The notes beneath the pieces were generated by a model, which had not been told where the DNA came from, did no database searches, and worked only from the letters and a program-made list of their open reading frames with translations. 64,000 nt of DNA, taken from contig NZ_JAESVD010000011.1 of assembly GCF_016765635.1 (NCBI RefSeq), positions 62,001 to 126,000 of the forward strand, written 5' to 3'. The position numbers and the translations under genes were made by a program. The stretch is from Shewanella schlegeliana. GTDB taxonomy: Bacteria; Pseudomonadota; Gammaproteobacteria; Enterobacterales; Shewanellaceae. Positions 1 through 8,455 of the stretch are shown here, piece by piece (position 1 is the stretch's first letter; every line of letters begins with the position of its first letter).

Positions 1-49
1 ATATACTGAGACAGTAGTAAACTATGACTCACTAATCAAGGAGTCATTC

Positions 50-1123
50 ATGTCTAAAACCAAGTTATTTTTCGGGATTCCTGTTCTTATTATTGCGTTA
101 TTAACCGGCGGTTATTATTGGTGGACCCAAGTACGTAATTTTGAGTCGACAGATAATGCCTATGTAGAATCCGATATCTCTCATATCAGCGTTAAAGTCC
201 CTGGCTATGTCACAGCCACCTTTGTGACCGATAATCAGCATGTCAAAAAAGGTCAATTACTGGCCCAATTGGAAGATAGTCAATTCAGGGCGAAGGTCGC
301 GCAAAACCAAGCCGTATTAGCCAGTGCCAAAGCCAAGCTACAGACGCTCAATGCTCAGGTTAACCTACAGCAAGCGCTTATTGCTCAGGCACAAGCCAGT
401 GTCGTCGCGGCGGAGGCTGAGCGAGTACGTAGTCTGCAACAACTGACTCGAGCCTCAAAGCTGAAGGCAAAAAATTACAGCTCTCAAGATGCTGTGGATG
501 AAGCCCAAGCCGTTTTCGAATCGGCGACAGCCCATGTCGATGAAATGCATGCCGTATTAGTGGCGAAGCAAAGAGAGCTTAAAGTCTATAACGCACAGTT
601 AGTTGAAGCCGACTCGAGTGTTGAGCAAGCTAAGGCAGGCCTACAGTTAGCGCAAATCCAACTGGCAGATACCCAAATTACAGCCCCGTTTACAGGAATA
701 ATCGGAAAGCGTGGGGTGCAGCAGGGGCAATATGTACAGCCTGGACAAGCGATTTACAGTCTAGTACCTGATGAAGCCGTGTGGATCACTGCTAATTTTA
801 AAGAGACCCAAATTGCTAAGATGCATGCAGGGCAGAAGGTGGCGATTGAGTTAGATGCGTTTTCTGGAAAGGAGTTTTCAGGGGTAATTGATAGCTTATC
901 TCCTGCCTCGGGAGCTAAATTCAGCTTACTGCCTGCGGAAAATGCCACGGGTAATTTTACCAAGATTGTACAGCGCATCCCGGTGAGAATTCGCTTAGAT
1001 AGCAATGCTGCAGAAAAGCTTGAGCAGGGCAGAATTGTGCCGGGCCTGAGTGCACTAGTGAAAGTCGATACCGCAAGCGATAGCTTAGATTCGGTTATTG
1101 TTGCCAATAGAGTGCAACAGTAA
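50..1123 (+). CDS. HlyD/EmrA-type membrane fusion protein of a multidrug efflux pump
   Basis: A 357-residue periplasmic adaptor that would link an inner-membrane drug transporter to a TolC-like outer-membrane channel. One N-terminal membrane anchor (about residues 6-25) is followed by half of a lipoyl-like domain (about 45-75), a long alanine- and glutamine-rich coiled-coil hairpin (about 80-205), the second lipoyl half with the typical ITAPFTGIIG stretch (about 213-222) and a C-terminal beta-barrel region. The ATG has a good ribosome binding site (AAGGAG, 38-43). Its stop codon overlaps the ATG of the next gene (TAATG), so it is translationally coupled to the MFS partner, as in emrAB operons. 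The drug substrate cannot be read from the sequence. Confidence 0.93.
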   Translation: MSKTKLFFGIPVLIIALLTGGYYWWTQVRNFESTDNAYVESDISHISVKVPGYVTATFVTDNQHVKKGQLLAQLEDSQFRAKVAQNQAVLASAKAKLQTLNAQVNLQQALIAQAQASVVAAEAERVRSLQQLTRASKLKAKNYSSQDAVDEAQAVFESATAHVDEMHAVLVAKQRELKVYNAQLVEADSSVEQAKAGLQLAQIQLADTQITAPFTGIIGKRGVQQGQYVQPGQAIYSLVPDEAVWITANFKETQIAKMHAGQKVAIELDAFSGKEFSGVIDSLSPASGAKFSLLPAENATGNFTKIVQRIPVRIRLDSNAAEKLEQGRIVPGLSALVKVDTASDSLDSVIVANRVQQ

Positions 1124-2709
1124 TGCCTGCTAGCCAAGTTGGGGTTGCGACACTTGACGGTGCGATGATTCAACAGGTTGAGCCAGGCAGCCGCAGAGCT
1201 TGGATCGCGGTATTTGGCGGCTTGATAGGCGCCTTTATGGCGATCTTGGATATTCAGATCACTAATGCGTCGATGAAAGAGATCCAAGGCGGCTTAGGTG
1301 CCACGCTGGAGGAGGGCTCTTGGATCGCTACGGCTTACTTAGTGGCAGAGATGATCGCCATTCCGCTATCGGGTTGGCTCAGTAAAGGCTTAGATATACG
1401 CCGCTATATGCTGTGGAACAGCGCTATCTTTATCTTAGCATCGCTACTTTGTTCGATTGCTTGGAATTTAGAATCGATGATCGCGTTCAGGGCGATGCAG
1501 GGTTTCTTTGGTGGCGCCTTGATCCCGATGGCCTTCAGGTTGATTCTAGAATATCTTCCCGACAGCAAACGGGCGGTAGGTATGGCGCTTTTTGGCCTTA
1601 CCGCCACGTTTGCCCCTTCAATTGGCCCAACTTTAGGTGGCTGGCTCACAGAGCAATTTAGTTGGCACTATCTGTTTTATATCAATGTGCCACCGGGGCT
1701 TGTGGTGATGTCGATGCTTGCCTATGGTCTGGTGAAAAAACCAATTAACTGGCCTGAACTCAAGAATGTCGATGTCAGTAGTATTATCACCATGGCATTG
1801 GGGATGGGCTGTTTAGAGGTGGTACTAGAGGAGGGAAATCGTAAGGATTGGTTTGGTTCAGAGTTTATACGTAACCTTGCTATCGTTGCGGCGGTGAATA
1901 TTGCGCTCTTTGTCTATCTGCAGTTAAAGAGTAAGGCGCCACTGGTTAACTTAAGACTGCTTGCTAATCGCGATTTTAGCATCTCAACTATCGCCTATTT
2001 CTTGTTAGGCTTAGCGCTGTTTTCATCCATCTATATGGTGCCGCTATACCTGTCACAGATCCAAGATTACAACTCGTTAGAGATAGGTGAGGTCCTGATG
2101 TGGCTGGGCTTTCCACAGTTGCTGATTTTGCCATTTATGCCGATGCTGATGCAGCGTTTCGATAATCGCTATCTAGCGGCATTTGGTTTTTTCATGTTCG
2201 GTGTGAGTTATTATATGAACAGCCATATGACCGCAGATTTTGCAGGGCCTCAGCTTATCGCCTCAATGGTGGTACGTGCTATCGGCCAACCGTTTATCAT
2301 GGTACCTATTGGCATGTTGGCAACGGCAAGGTTGCAAAAGCACGAGAATGCCTCGGCATCAACGGTGTTAAATGTCGTACGAAACTTAGGTGGTGCAGTC
2401 GGGATCGCGATGGTATCAACCCTGATCGATAACTTGGGTCGAGTTCACCTAGCGCAGATGAAAGAAACATTGCCTGCGGTGAGCCCTCTGGCAAATGATT
2501 ACTTAAGCTCTACTGCGGCGATGTTGCAAACGGCGGGGTCGAACTCGGTTACCGCGACTCAGCAAGCTTCGGCACTGCTTGCGCAGACCATGCAGCAACA
2601 GGCGATGGTGCAAGCCTATAATGACGTGTTCTCAATCATGGCAGGTTTACTCGTGGTGGCCGTTATTGCCGTATTGTCGATACGTAAACCAATACCACAG
2701 CAGGTATAG
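1123..2709 (+). CDS. DHA2-family (EmrB/QacA) MFS drug:proton antiporter
   Basis: A 528-residue inner-membrane protein with about 14 hydrophobic segments, the length and topology of the 14-helix DHA2 drug:H+ antiporters. Helix 1 carries the family signature as LDIQITNASMKEI, a variant of the usual LDxTIVNVALP. Helix 5 has the antiporter-type sequence with GPTLGGWL. It starts inside the stop codon of the membrane fusion gene, so both proteins should be made together and work as a tripartite pump with a TolC-type channel encoded elsewhere. Assignment to the EmrB group is firm; the exported compounds are unknown. A weak hairpin (2743-2770) follows. Confidence 0.93.
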   Translation: MPASQVGVATLDGAMIQQVEPGSRRAWIAVFGGLIGAFMAILDIQITNASMKEIQGGLGATLEEGSWIATAYLVAEMIAIPLSGWLSKGLDIRRYMLWNSAIFILASLLCSIAWNLESMIAFRAMQGFFGGALIPMAFRLILEYLPDSKRAVGMALFGLTATFAPSIGPTLGGWLTEQFSWHYLFYINVPPGLVVMSMLAYGLVKKPINWPELKNVDVSSIITMALGMGCLEVVLEEGNRKDWFGSEFIRNLAIVAAVNIALFVYLQLKSKAPLVNLRLLANRDFSISTIAYFLLGLALFSSIYMVPLYLSQIQDYNSLEIGEVLMWLGFPQLLILPFMPMLMQRFDNRYLAAFGFFMFGVSYYMNSHMTADFAGPQLIASMVVRAIGQPFIMVPIGMLATARLQKHENASASTVLNVVRNLGGAVGIAMVSTLIDNLGRVHLAQMKETLPAVSPLANDYLSSTAAMLQTAGSNSVTATQQASALLAQTMQQQAMVQAYNDVFSIMAGLLVVAVIAVLSIRKPIPQQV

Positions 2710-2742
2710 AAAGCTAGTTTCTATCCTCGCTTTAATCTATGC

Positions 2743-2773
2743 AACCGCTGCTTTATACGGCAGTGGTTTATTT
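2743..2773 (+). terminator. Possible terminator after the efflux operon
   Basis: AACCGCTGC and GCAGTGGTT form a nine-pair stem with one G-T wobble, followed by a short T-containing tail (TATTTAA). It sits between the efflux pair and elaA. The weak U-tract makes this tentative. Confidence 0.4.
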
Positions 2774-2851
2774 AACGCGACTTTGACGTAGTAATTACTT
2801 AAGGTTAAGTGCTAGACTGCGGCTCTATTGTGTTGTTTTGGAGAGCTTCCT

Positions 2852-3310
2852 ATGCTTTGGAAATCTTTATCTTTTTCTGAATTATCACTAAATGAACTGT
2901 ACGATCTGCTTAAACTTAGGGTAGACGTATTTGTGGTTGAGCAAAACTGTGCTTATCCAGAGCTAGACGATAAAGACCGCCATAGCCAAACTCTGCATCT
3001 TCTTGGTCTCAACGAACAAGGTGTGATCCAAGCTTATGCGAGGGTTTTAGCCCCAGGGGTGAGCTATCCTGATGCGAGTGTCGGCCGCGTAATCGTTGCC
3101 GAGTCTGCCCGAGGCGGCGGGGTTGCTCACGTGTTAATGCAAAAAGCGATAGCGATTTCAACCAAGAAATGGCCTGAGCATAATATTCAGCTAGGCGGTC
3201 AAGAACACCTAAAAGGCTTTTATCAGCAGTTAGGTTTTGAACCTGTTTCAGAGATGTATCTTGAGGATGGGATCCCCCATGTCGATATGTTGCTAACCTT
3301 GAACCACTAG
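2852..3310 (+). CDS. elaA: ElaA-family GNAT N-acetyltransferase
   Basis: A 152-residue GNAT-fold protein of the ElaA type, almost exactly the length of E. coli ElaA. Recognisable parts are the N-terminal LRVDVFVVEQ segment, the strand and acetyl-CoA loop region around GRVIVAESARGGGVAHVLM, and the C-terminal GFYQQLGFEPVSEMYLEDGIPH. The reading frame is open back to a TTG at 2828, but the ATG at 2852 has a GGAGAG site (2840-2845) and gives the family length, so it is preferred. It likely acetylates a small amine or peptide; the substrate is unknown. It ends at a strong terminator and appears to be a single-gene unit. Confidence 0.88.
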   Translation: MLWKSLSFSELSLNELYDLLKLRVDVFVVEQNCAYPELDDKDRHSQTLHLLGLNEQGVIQAYARVLAPGVSYPDASVGRVIVAESARGGGVAHVLMQKAIAISTKKWPEHNIQLGGQEHLKGFYQQLGFEPVSEMYLEDGIPHVDMLLTLNH

Positions 3311-3328
3311 CATCGAAAACCGATATGG

Positions 3329-3356
3329 AAAAGCGCACTTAAGTGCGCTTTTTTTG
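3329..3356 (+). terminator. Rho-independent terminator after elaA
   Basis: AAGCGCACTT is followed directly by AAGTGCGCTT and a run of Ts, a ten-pair inverted repeat at 3331-3350. The A-run on the left makes it potentially bidirectional, serving also the minus-strand small gene at 3405-3650. Confidence 0.85.
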
Positions 3357-3404
3357 TATCTAAATGATTTAGTGACTGATTGCTTCAGTGAATCGTCTAG
3401 TGAA

Positions 3405-3650
3405 TTACGCCCTTAGCTTCACATCGGGCGAGTAGTTTACGTCACCATTTTTACTGATTATTGCAAGGGTCTTATTCTGCATAATAAATGCTTGCGGTCC
3501 AGTCGAAAGCTGGCGGACAAACAGTAATCGGAAGCCAAATTTATGTAGATCATATAGAGCAATTTTCTGCTCAGCGCTCATGGCATCCCAATGAGCGTCA
3601 TGATGGCGTGGAGCCTTTCGCTTCTCTTTAGATTGCAATGCAACTAGCAT
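3405..3650 (-). CDS. Small conserved-looking protein of unknown function (81 aa)
   Basis: A 81-residue soluble, basic N-terminal protein with no signal peptide or membrane segment. The body has a regular helix-strand pattern (AEQKIALYDLHKFGFRLLFV, then alternating strands), which resembles a compact alpha-beta domain rather than random translation. It starts with ATG preceded by an AGAGAAG stretch. It is convergent with elaA, sharing the terminator at 3329-3356. I have the impression of similar small proteins in other Shewanella but cannot name a family. Function unknown. Confidence 0.6.
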   Translation of the reverse strand: MLVALQSKEKRKAPRHHDAHWDAMSAEQKIALYDLHKFGFRLLFVRQLSTGPQAFIMQNKTLAIISKNGDVNYSPDVKLRA

Positions 3651-3822
3651 GTTCTTCTCTCTATAGGTAGCGTGTTAATCTAGTAAAGATTAAGTATACA
3701 ACCACTAGCTAATATGACTAGTTTTTATCCAGCAAATAATGAAGCAGCTCAATAAACAATTATTTTTGTGAGAAAAAGTGTTCAACTTTTTTTCGTGTGG
3801 TTAACGTATTAAGGAGAACGCG

Positions 3823-4707
3823 GTGCTCAACTATATCGAACCAGTATTTCGTCCGCCATCGGAATGGAAATCACTTATTTTGCAGGTGACCAACGGCTGT
3901 AGTTGGAATCAGTGCAGCTTTTGTGACATGTATACCCAGCCGCAGAAACGTTTTCGAGCACAAAAAGCGGACAAGATTGAGAAAGACCTTATCGCGGTTG
4001 CTAACTCGCAGGCACATATCTCACGGGTGTTTTTAGCCGATGGCGATGCCATGACGCTCCCCTTTGCACGTCTTGAGGCTATCTGCTTATTGATAAATAA
4101 ATATCTGCCAAACGTGACCCGAATAAGCAGTTATTGTTTGCCCCGTAACATCAATAATAAGACACCAGAGCAGTTACAGCGTTTAAGAGAGCTAGGGCTA
4201 ACCTTGCTCTATATCGGCTGTGAGAGTGGTGATGATGAGGTGTTAAAGCGGATCAAAAAAGGCGAGACCTTTGAGTCTTCATTATCGGCATTACAGAAGA
4301 TCAAAGCCGCAGGAATGAAAGCCTCGGTGATGATTTTAAATGGTTTAGGCGGGATAGAACTGTCCAAGCAACACGCTGAAAACTCTGCTAAGTTGATGAA
4401 TGCCGCGCAGCCCGAGTATCTGTCGACCTTAGTGGTGACTTTGCCGCTGGGCACTGAGCGAATGGATGAGGCTTTTGGCGGCAAGTTTCAGCTGCCGGAT
4501 CAGTCGCAGTTGTTCGAAGAGATGCATATTCTGCTAAGTAACCTTGAGCTTAATAAAACGGTATTTCGTTCGGATCACGCCTCTAATTACTTAGTGTTAA
4601 AGGGCGTGCTGGGTAAAGATAAGCAAGTTCTCGTTGCGCAGGTAGAAGCTGCAATGAATACGCCGAGTAAAATTCAATTACGACAGGAGTGGCAAAGAGG
4701 GCTATAA
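3823..4707 (+). CDS. Radical SAM protein with a TNGCSWNQC-type cluster motif
   Basis: A 294-residue radical S-adenosylmethionine enzyme. The [4Fe-4S] cluster motif near residues 26-34 is GCSWNQCSFC, a CX4CX2C spacing rather than the textbook CX3CX2C. Downstream are a GDAMTLP segment and the conserved IGCESGDDEVLKRIKKG strand, typical of the COG1032/Elp3-type radical SAM barrel. The GTG start is chosen because AAGGAG lies six bases upstream (3811-3816) and no earlier start fits. There is no recognisable accessory domain, and the substrate is unknown. It ends two bases before the convergent LysR gene. Confidence 0.85.
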   Translation: MLNYIEPVFRPPSEWKSLILQVTNGCSWNQCSFCDMYTQPQKRFRAQKADKIEKDLIAVANSQAHISRVFLADGDAMTLPFARLEAICLLINKYLPNVTRISSYCLPRNINNKTPEQLQRLRELGLTLLYIGCESGDDEVLKRIKKGETFESSLSALQKIKAAGMKASVMILNGLGGIELSKQHAENSAKLMNAAQPEYLSTLVVTLPLGTERMDEAFGGKFQLPDQSQLFEEMHILLSNLELNKTVFRSDHASNYLVLKGVLGKDKQVLVAQVEAAMNTPSKIQLRQEWQRGL

Positions 4708-4709
4708 GT

Positions 4710-5660
4710 CTAGCCTGTTGATTTAGCCTCCCCTCTTTGCAGTTGTTGCTGGCTGACAATATCCAGGCACTGGTCCTTAAACCATTGGATTAATGGGTCT
4801 TTGTGTACTCTTGCGTGCCAGTAGAGGGTGCTGTCTAGCTGAGGTAGCTCGGTGAGTACGACCCCTTTTAATTGTGAGCGCCATTTTTCAGAATTGAGAA
4901 CACGCTGAGGCAGAAAGCCAACATGTTTTCCGGCAAGTAGCCCTTGTAACAAGACTAGAAACGAGCCCGTCGAAAAGGTCATTTTACGCTGTAGCTGGTG
5001 TTGTAATGCAAGTTGAGTGATCTCTAGCTCGACCAGATTAGAGGCAGAGTATTCTGCGGTATCATGTGCAAAAATCTGCGCTAGTGTTGGTTGTGCTATT
5101 TTTGCTAAGGGATGTTTTAGGCTGTAGGCGGCGCAATAATTGTCGGTACTAATATGGCGACCGTGAATATTGGCTGGTGGAGTATCAGTCCCCGCTGCTG
5201 CGATGTCGATTTCGCCAGATTCGAGCAGTGAAAAGACATCTCTAGGCTTATGCACGAATTCGAGTTCTACATTGGGCGCAAAAGTGAGGATCCTATCTAG
5301 CATCATGGGGATCATGGTCTGGGTGAGATCATCCATAAATGCAATGCGGATAACTCCATGACTTTCCATAGGATCGAAAGCGGTTTGCGAGATCAGTCGA
5401 TCGCTCATCTGCAGCCATTCGGTGAGTGAACCATATAATCTCAGCGCCTTTTTAGTCGCACGAATGCCTTGACCCTGTTTTACAAACAGGGGGTCATCGA
5501 ACATATTGCGCAGCTTTTTTAAGTTTTGGCTCATGGCCGGCTGGGATATGTCGAGCCTATCTGCACTTTTAGATACGCTTTGCTCTTCAATCAGAATCGC
5601 TAGGCTTAGTAATAAGTTGAGATCGCACTGTTGAATAATTTTTAAGTCAGTTGGATTCAT
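4710..5660 (-). CDS. LysR-family transcriptional regulator, downstream member of a tandem pair
   Basis: A 316-residue LysR-type regulator. The winged helix-turn-helix occupies about residues 12-70 (NLLLSLAILIEEQSVSKSAD, then LDISQPAMSQNLKKLR), followed by a periplasmic-binding-protein-like effector domain to about residue 300. It starts in an ATGA overlap with the upstream LysR gene, so both come from one transcript. The two proteins share layout and N-terminal motif but differ clearly in the effector domain. The nearest non-LysR neighbours are the convergent radical SAM gene and a repeat element, so no regulated pathway is evident. Confidence 0.9.
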   Translation of the reverse strand: MNPTDLKIIQQCDLNLLLSLAILIEEQSVSKSADRLDISQPAMSQNLKKLRNMFDDPLFVKQGQGIRATKKALRLYGSLTEWLQMSDRLISQTAFDPMESHGVIRIAFMDDLTQTMIPMMLDRILTFAPNVELEFVHKPRDVFSLLESGEIDIAAAGTDTPPANIHGRHISTDNYCAAYSLKHPLAKIAQPTLAQIFAHDTAEYSASNLVELEITQLALQHQLQRKMTFSTGSFLVLLQGLLAGKHVGFLPQRVLNSEKWRSQLKGVVLTELPQLDSTLYWHARVHKDPLIQWFKDQCLDIVSQQQLQRGEAKSTG

Positions 5661-6589
5661 AAGGCTTGTGCTAAAGGAAAGTGTTTATGAAAAAGCGTCA
5701 CTAACTGACGTCTAAACCACTGCTGTAGTTCAGGCGCTCTTTGGTGACGATCCCAGCAAATTTTAAGCTCTAGATTAATTGGCGAACCGAGCCAGTCAAA
5801 ACCTTGAGTCTCATCTTCAGCTAGGATTTCCATGGCGAAATGGGGCAGTAAGGTGACGGTATTATTGGTTTGCAATGCATAAAGCAGCGTGCTTAAAGAG
5901 TTCGTCGTCAAAGCGTATGCCGCATCGAGTGCATCTAAGTGCTCTAATGCTTCAATCGAATGCAGTTGGTTATGCTCTTGAAATTGATAGCGTAAAAGCT
6001 TGATAGCATCTTTTTCGGCGTGAAGATTTTGCTTATTGGTCACTTTATGGGTGACCATTTGCCATGGGGCGAGGCCTATGGGCTCACTGACAATTGGACT
6101 CGGCACATTGTCGTAGAAGCCAATAACAGCATCAACTTGTCCTCGTCTGAGTAGCTGAAAACCATTGGCGTTCTGCGAGATATATTCCAGCTCAATCCCA
6201 GGGGCTTTTTCACTCATCAGCTCGATTAACGGCGCGATAATTAGCTGGGCCGTCACATCATTCATAATAAAGCGTATTCTACCCTGAGCCGTTTTGGGAC
6301 TGAAATGTTCGGCTTCTAAGATACGGGCCGTTTTATCCAGAAGAGGAGTTAACTCTAATGCGATTGCTTGAGCCTTGTTGGTTAAGGTCATGCCGTTATT
6401 GCTTTTGAGCAGCAGGGGATCGTTAAACATTAGACGCAAGCGTTTTAGCATTTGGCTCATCGCCGATTGTGATAGACCGAGTTGCTTAGCGGCATTGGAA
6501 ACATGAGCCTCGTTGAGCAATACCGCAAGTGCTAGCAATAGGTTTAAATCGCAATTTTTCAGTCGTTCAAGATTGAGCTGAGTTAGCAT
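5657..6589 (-). CDS. LysR-family transcriptional regulator, upstream member of a tandem pair
   Basis: A 310-residue LysR-type regulator with an N-terminal helix-turn-helix (about residues 14-72, including LGLSQSAMSQMLKRLRLMF) and an effector-binding domain from about residue 95. Both members carry the CDLNLLLALAVLL-type first helix, pointing to a duplication. Its last four bases (ATGA) are shared with the next LysR gene. Two adjacent co-translated LysR proteins are uncommon and could act on the same promoter or as a hetero-oligomer, which is inference. The upstream side is the MITE-like element at 6723-6986. Confidence 0.9.
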   Translation of the reverse strand: MLTQLNLERLKNCDLNLLLALAVLLNEAHVSNAAKQLGLSQSAMSQMLKRLRLMFNDPLLLKSNNGMTLTNKAQAIALELTPLLDKTARILEAEHFSPKTAQGRIRFIMNDVTAQLIIAPLIELMSEKAPGIELEYISQNANGFQLLRRGQVDAVIGFYDNVPSPIVSEPIGLAPWQMVTHKVTNKQNLHAEKDAIKLLRYQFQEHNQLHSIEALEHLDALDAAYALTTNSLSTLLYALQTNNTVTLLPHFAMEILAEDETQGFDWLGSPINLELKICWDRHQRAPELQQWFRRQLVTLFHKHFPLAQAL

Positions 6590-6719
6590 TATGTTACCTA
6601 GCCTCCATTAACAACTTGACTATAAACGATAAAGTTCAGCTTGAATAGATCATGTTGGTGTGAGTTGATGTGGAGTAAATGAAGCCGTCCTTGGCTTATG
6701 TCTATCCCTGTTTTTGCTC

Positions 6720-6989
6720 TTATACCAATCAGTATAAGAAGTTGATCTACTCAGAGCGCTTTTTGGCAAACTAATTCAAGGCGAATAGTTGAAAGAATGG
6801 TTATTCCTTTGTGAAGCTTTTCAACGCAGAAGTAGGCAGCCAAAAACGCTCCAGAATGGCGAGTTTTAGTGGCTCTGATACTGCGTTAACGAGCTTAACC
6901 GTAGAATAACTATGCTCTTCACTCGTTGCCTTGCCTCATAACCGCTAAACTCTCGCTGAGCGACCAAATCTTTATACTGATTGGTATTA
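6720..6989. mobile_element. MITE-like inverted-repeat element (264 bp) with TTA target duplication
   Basis: The left end TACCAATCAGTATAA (6723-6737) and the right end, read on the opposite strand, are identical for 15 bases (6972-6986), and similarity continues weakly inward. The element is flanked on both sides by TTA (6720-6722 and 6987-6989), a likely target-site duplication. The interior has no open frame of useful length, so it must be moved in trans. The size and inverted ends fit a miniature inverted-repeat transposable element. It sits between the LysR pair and ompA. Confidence 0.75.
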
Positions 6990-7185
6990 GGTTAAGAGCA
7001 AATTGTCCCTACATATTTCCTTAGTAAGTATTCACGTCAACCGTCCTCGTTAACGTGAACCCTACACCCTTAAACCTTATGCCAAGGGGCATGACAAGGT
7101 TTATGGGATCCTAGCGTATCGTTTCGCCATCCTAGCGGTGTCGGGTCCCTATTGGTGATACAAGATTTAATCTGAATCAGTGCTT
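6990..7185 (-). other. Structured 3' region of ompA with two stem-loops
   Basis: Downstream of ompA on the minus strand are two inverted repeats: TTCACGTCAA pairing with TTAACGTGAA (7031-7059) and AAACCTTATGCC pairing with GGCAT and AAGGTTT across a three-base bulge (7072-7102). A repeated ATCCTAGCG motif lies between them and the gene. Neither stem has a long U-tract. They may stabilise or end the abundant ompA message, or be a REP-like intergenic repeat. Confidence 0.45.
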
Positions 7186-8214
7186 TTAAGAAACTTGCAC
7201 TTTTTCTTGGCTAGTTAGAGTCACAATAACACGACGTTCTAGTGCACGATCTTTACGGGTATCGGCATGAGCATCTTGTTCGCCAACAGCTTGAGTATCG
7301 ATCTTCTTCACTTCTACACCATGAGAAACGAGATAGGCTTCTACATGCTGTACACGCGTTTCAGATAGCTTAAGGTTGTACTGGCTGTCACCTTGGTTAT
7401 CAGATTGACCATTTAGTAAGATAACGTCTTGATCTTTGCTCTTTGAAAGCTGAATAACTTGGTCTAGCTTGGCCTTTGCTGTCGTCGTTAGCTCAGATGA
7501 GTCGAAGCCAAACAGTACCGCTACACTGCTCTTTTCTGTATGAATTTCATACTTAGGCTCAGGGCGAGGCATAGGCTTAGTCTGCTTCTCAATTACTGCA
7601 GGTAGCACAACTGCTGTCGCTGTCGAAGGTTTAACACCAAAGCGGTAAGTTAGCTGTAGACCCACTGTCTGTGCGTCCATGTGTGCAGTGTTCCATGCAG
7701 TTTCATCGATATCGGCAAAACGGCGGTACTTAGCTGAGATAGCTAAAGAGTCAGTGATGTTGTAACCCACACCAGCACCAAAGTAAGCTGCTGTATCGGT
7801 AGCGCTCACATATTTATTAGCACTCATCTGGTGTGCTAGATGATATTGATAAGCACCCGCTTCACCGGTTAAGAACCATTTTTCATTTAGAGGTAGTGTA
7901 CCGACAACGCCAAGTGTAAAGCCGTCGACATCGATAGACTGGCTACCGTCTAAGCCTCCCCACATGTGAGTGTCATCGTTGGTACCAAGATCTTGCCAAC
8001 CCGCTTCGAAGGCCAAGTATTTGTTTAGTTGATAACCCACTAGGGCATTCCAAGCTAAATCGCTGTCATCGCCTAGGTGGCTAGCGGCGTCAACTGACTC
8101 ATAGTTGCTTTGACCAGCACCGGCACCTATGTACCAAGTGTTATCGATATCGGCAGCGTTGGCGTAACCGACTGTGCTCATTAATGCTAATGCAATTAGT
8201 GTCTTGTTCATCAT
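7186..8214 (-). CDS. OmpA-family outer membrane protein
   Basis: A 342-residue OmpA-type porin. The signal peptide is about residues 1-20, ending GYANA. An eight-stranded beta-barrel follows to about residue 185. A proline-rich hinge (KPMPRPEPKYE) leads to a C-terminal peptidoglycan-binding OmpA domain with the typical NLKLSETRVQHVEAYL and VGEQDAHADTRKDRALERRV segments. The frame is open to 8262, but GGAG five bases before the ATG at 8214 and the signal peptide favour the shorter form. It anchors the outer membrane to the wall. The structured region at 7031-7102 lies downstream. Confidence 0.9.
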   Translation of the reverse strand: MMNKTLIALALMSTVGYANAADIDNTWYIGAGAGQSNYESVDAASHLGDDSDLAWNALVGYQLNKYLAFEAGWQDLGTNDDTHMWGGLDGSQSIDVDGFTLGVVGTLPLNEKWFLTGEAGAYQYHLAHQMSANKYVSATDTAAYFGAGVGYNITDSLAISAKYRRFADIDETAWNTAHMDAQTVGLQLTYRFGVKPSTATAVVLPAVIEKQTKPMPRPEPKYEIHTEKSSVAVLFGFDSSELTTTAKAKLDQVIQLSKSKDQDVILLNGQSDNQGDSQYNLKLSETRVQHVEAYLVSHGVEVKKIDTQAVGEQDAHADTRKDRALERRVIVTLTSQEKVQVS

Positions 8215-8416
8215 GTTATCTCCAGTGAGTTTTAATTTGTTTATCATTTCAATGGAGCGCATTTTGCGGGATCAGCTAAATTAGAGCGATAGAGTAAATG
8301 CAATAATGATTATTTGCTTTGCTTATGGTTTTGTTGTGAATAAGGGTCAGAACTCACAAAAATACGGGGGTGTGGGCTTTTTCCATAAGTAGATTGGATG
8401 ATGAAAAGCAGCAATA

Positions 8417-8443
8417 CATAGCGGCGAAGATTACGCCGCTATG
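8417..8443 (-). terminator. Hairpin downstream of the MscS gene
   Basis: CATAGCGGCG and CGCCGCTATG form a perfect ten-pair stem with a seven-base loop just after the MscS stop codon. It lacks a clear U-run, so it may be a terminator helped by other factors or a 3'-end stabiliser. Confidence 0.55.
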
Positions 8444-8455
8444 GGGTTAATTTAC

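Noticed and set aside
754-1287. A 177-residue minus-strand frame across the two efflux genes
   Set aside because: It lies opposite two well-supported genes, has no ribosome site, and its sequence has the low-complexity look of an antisense frame.
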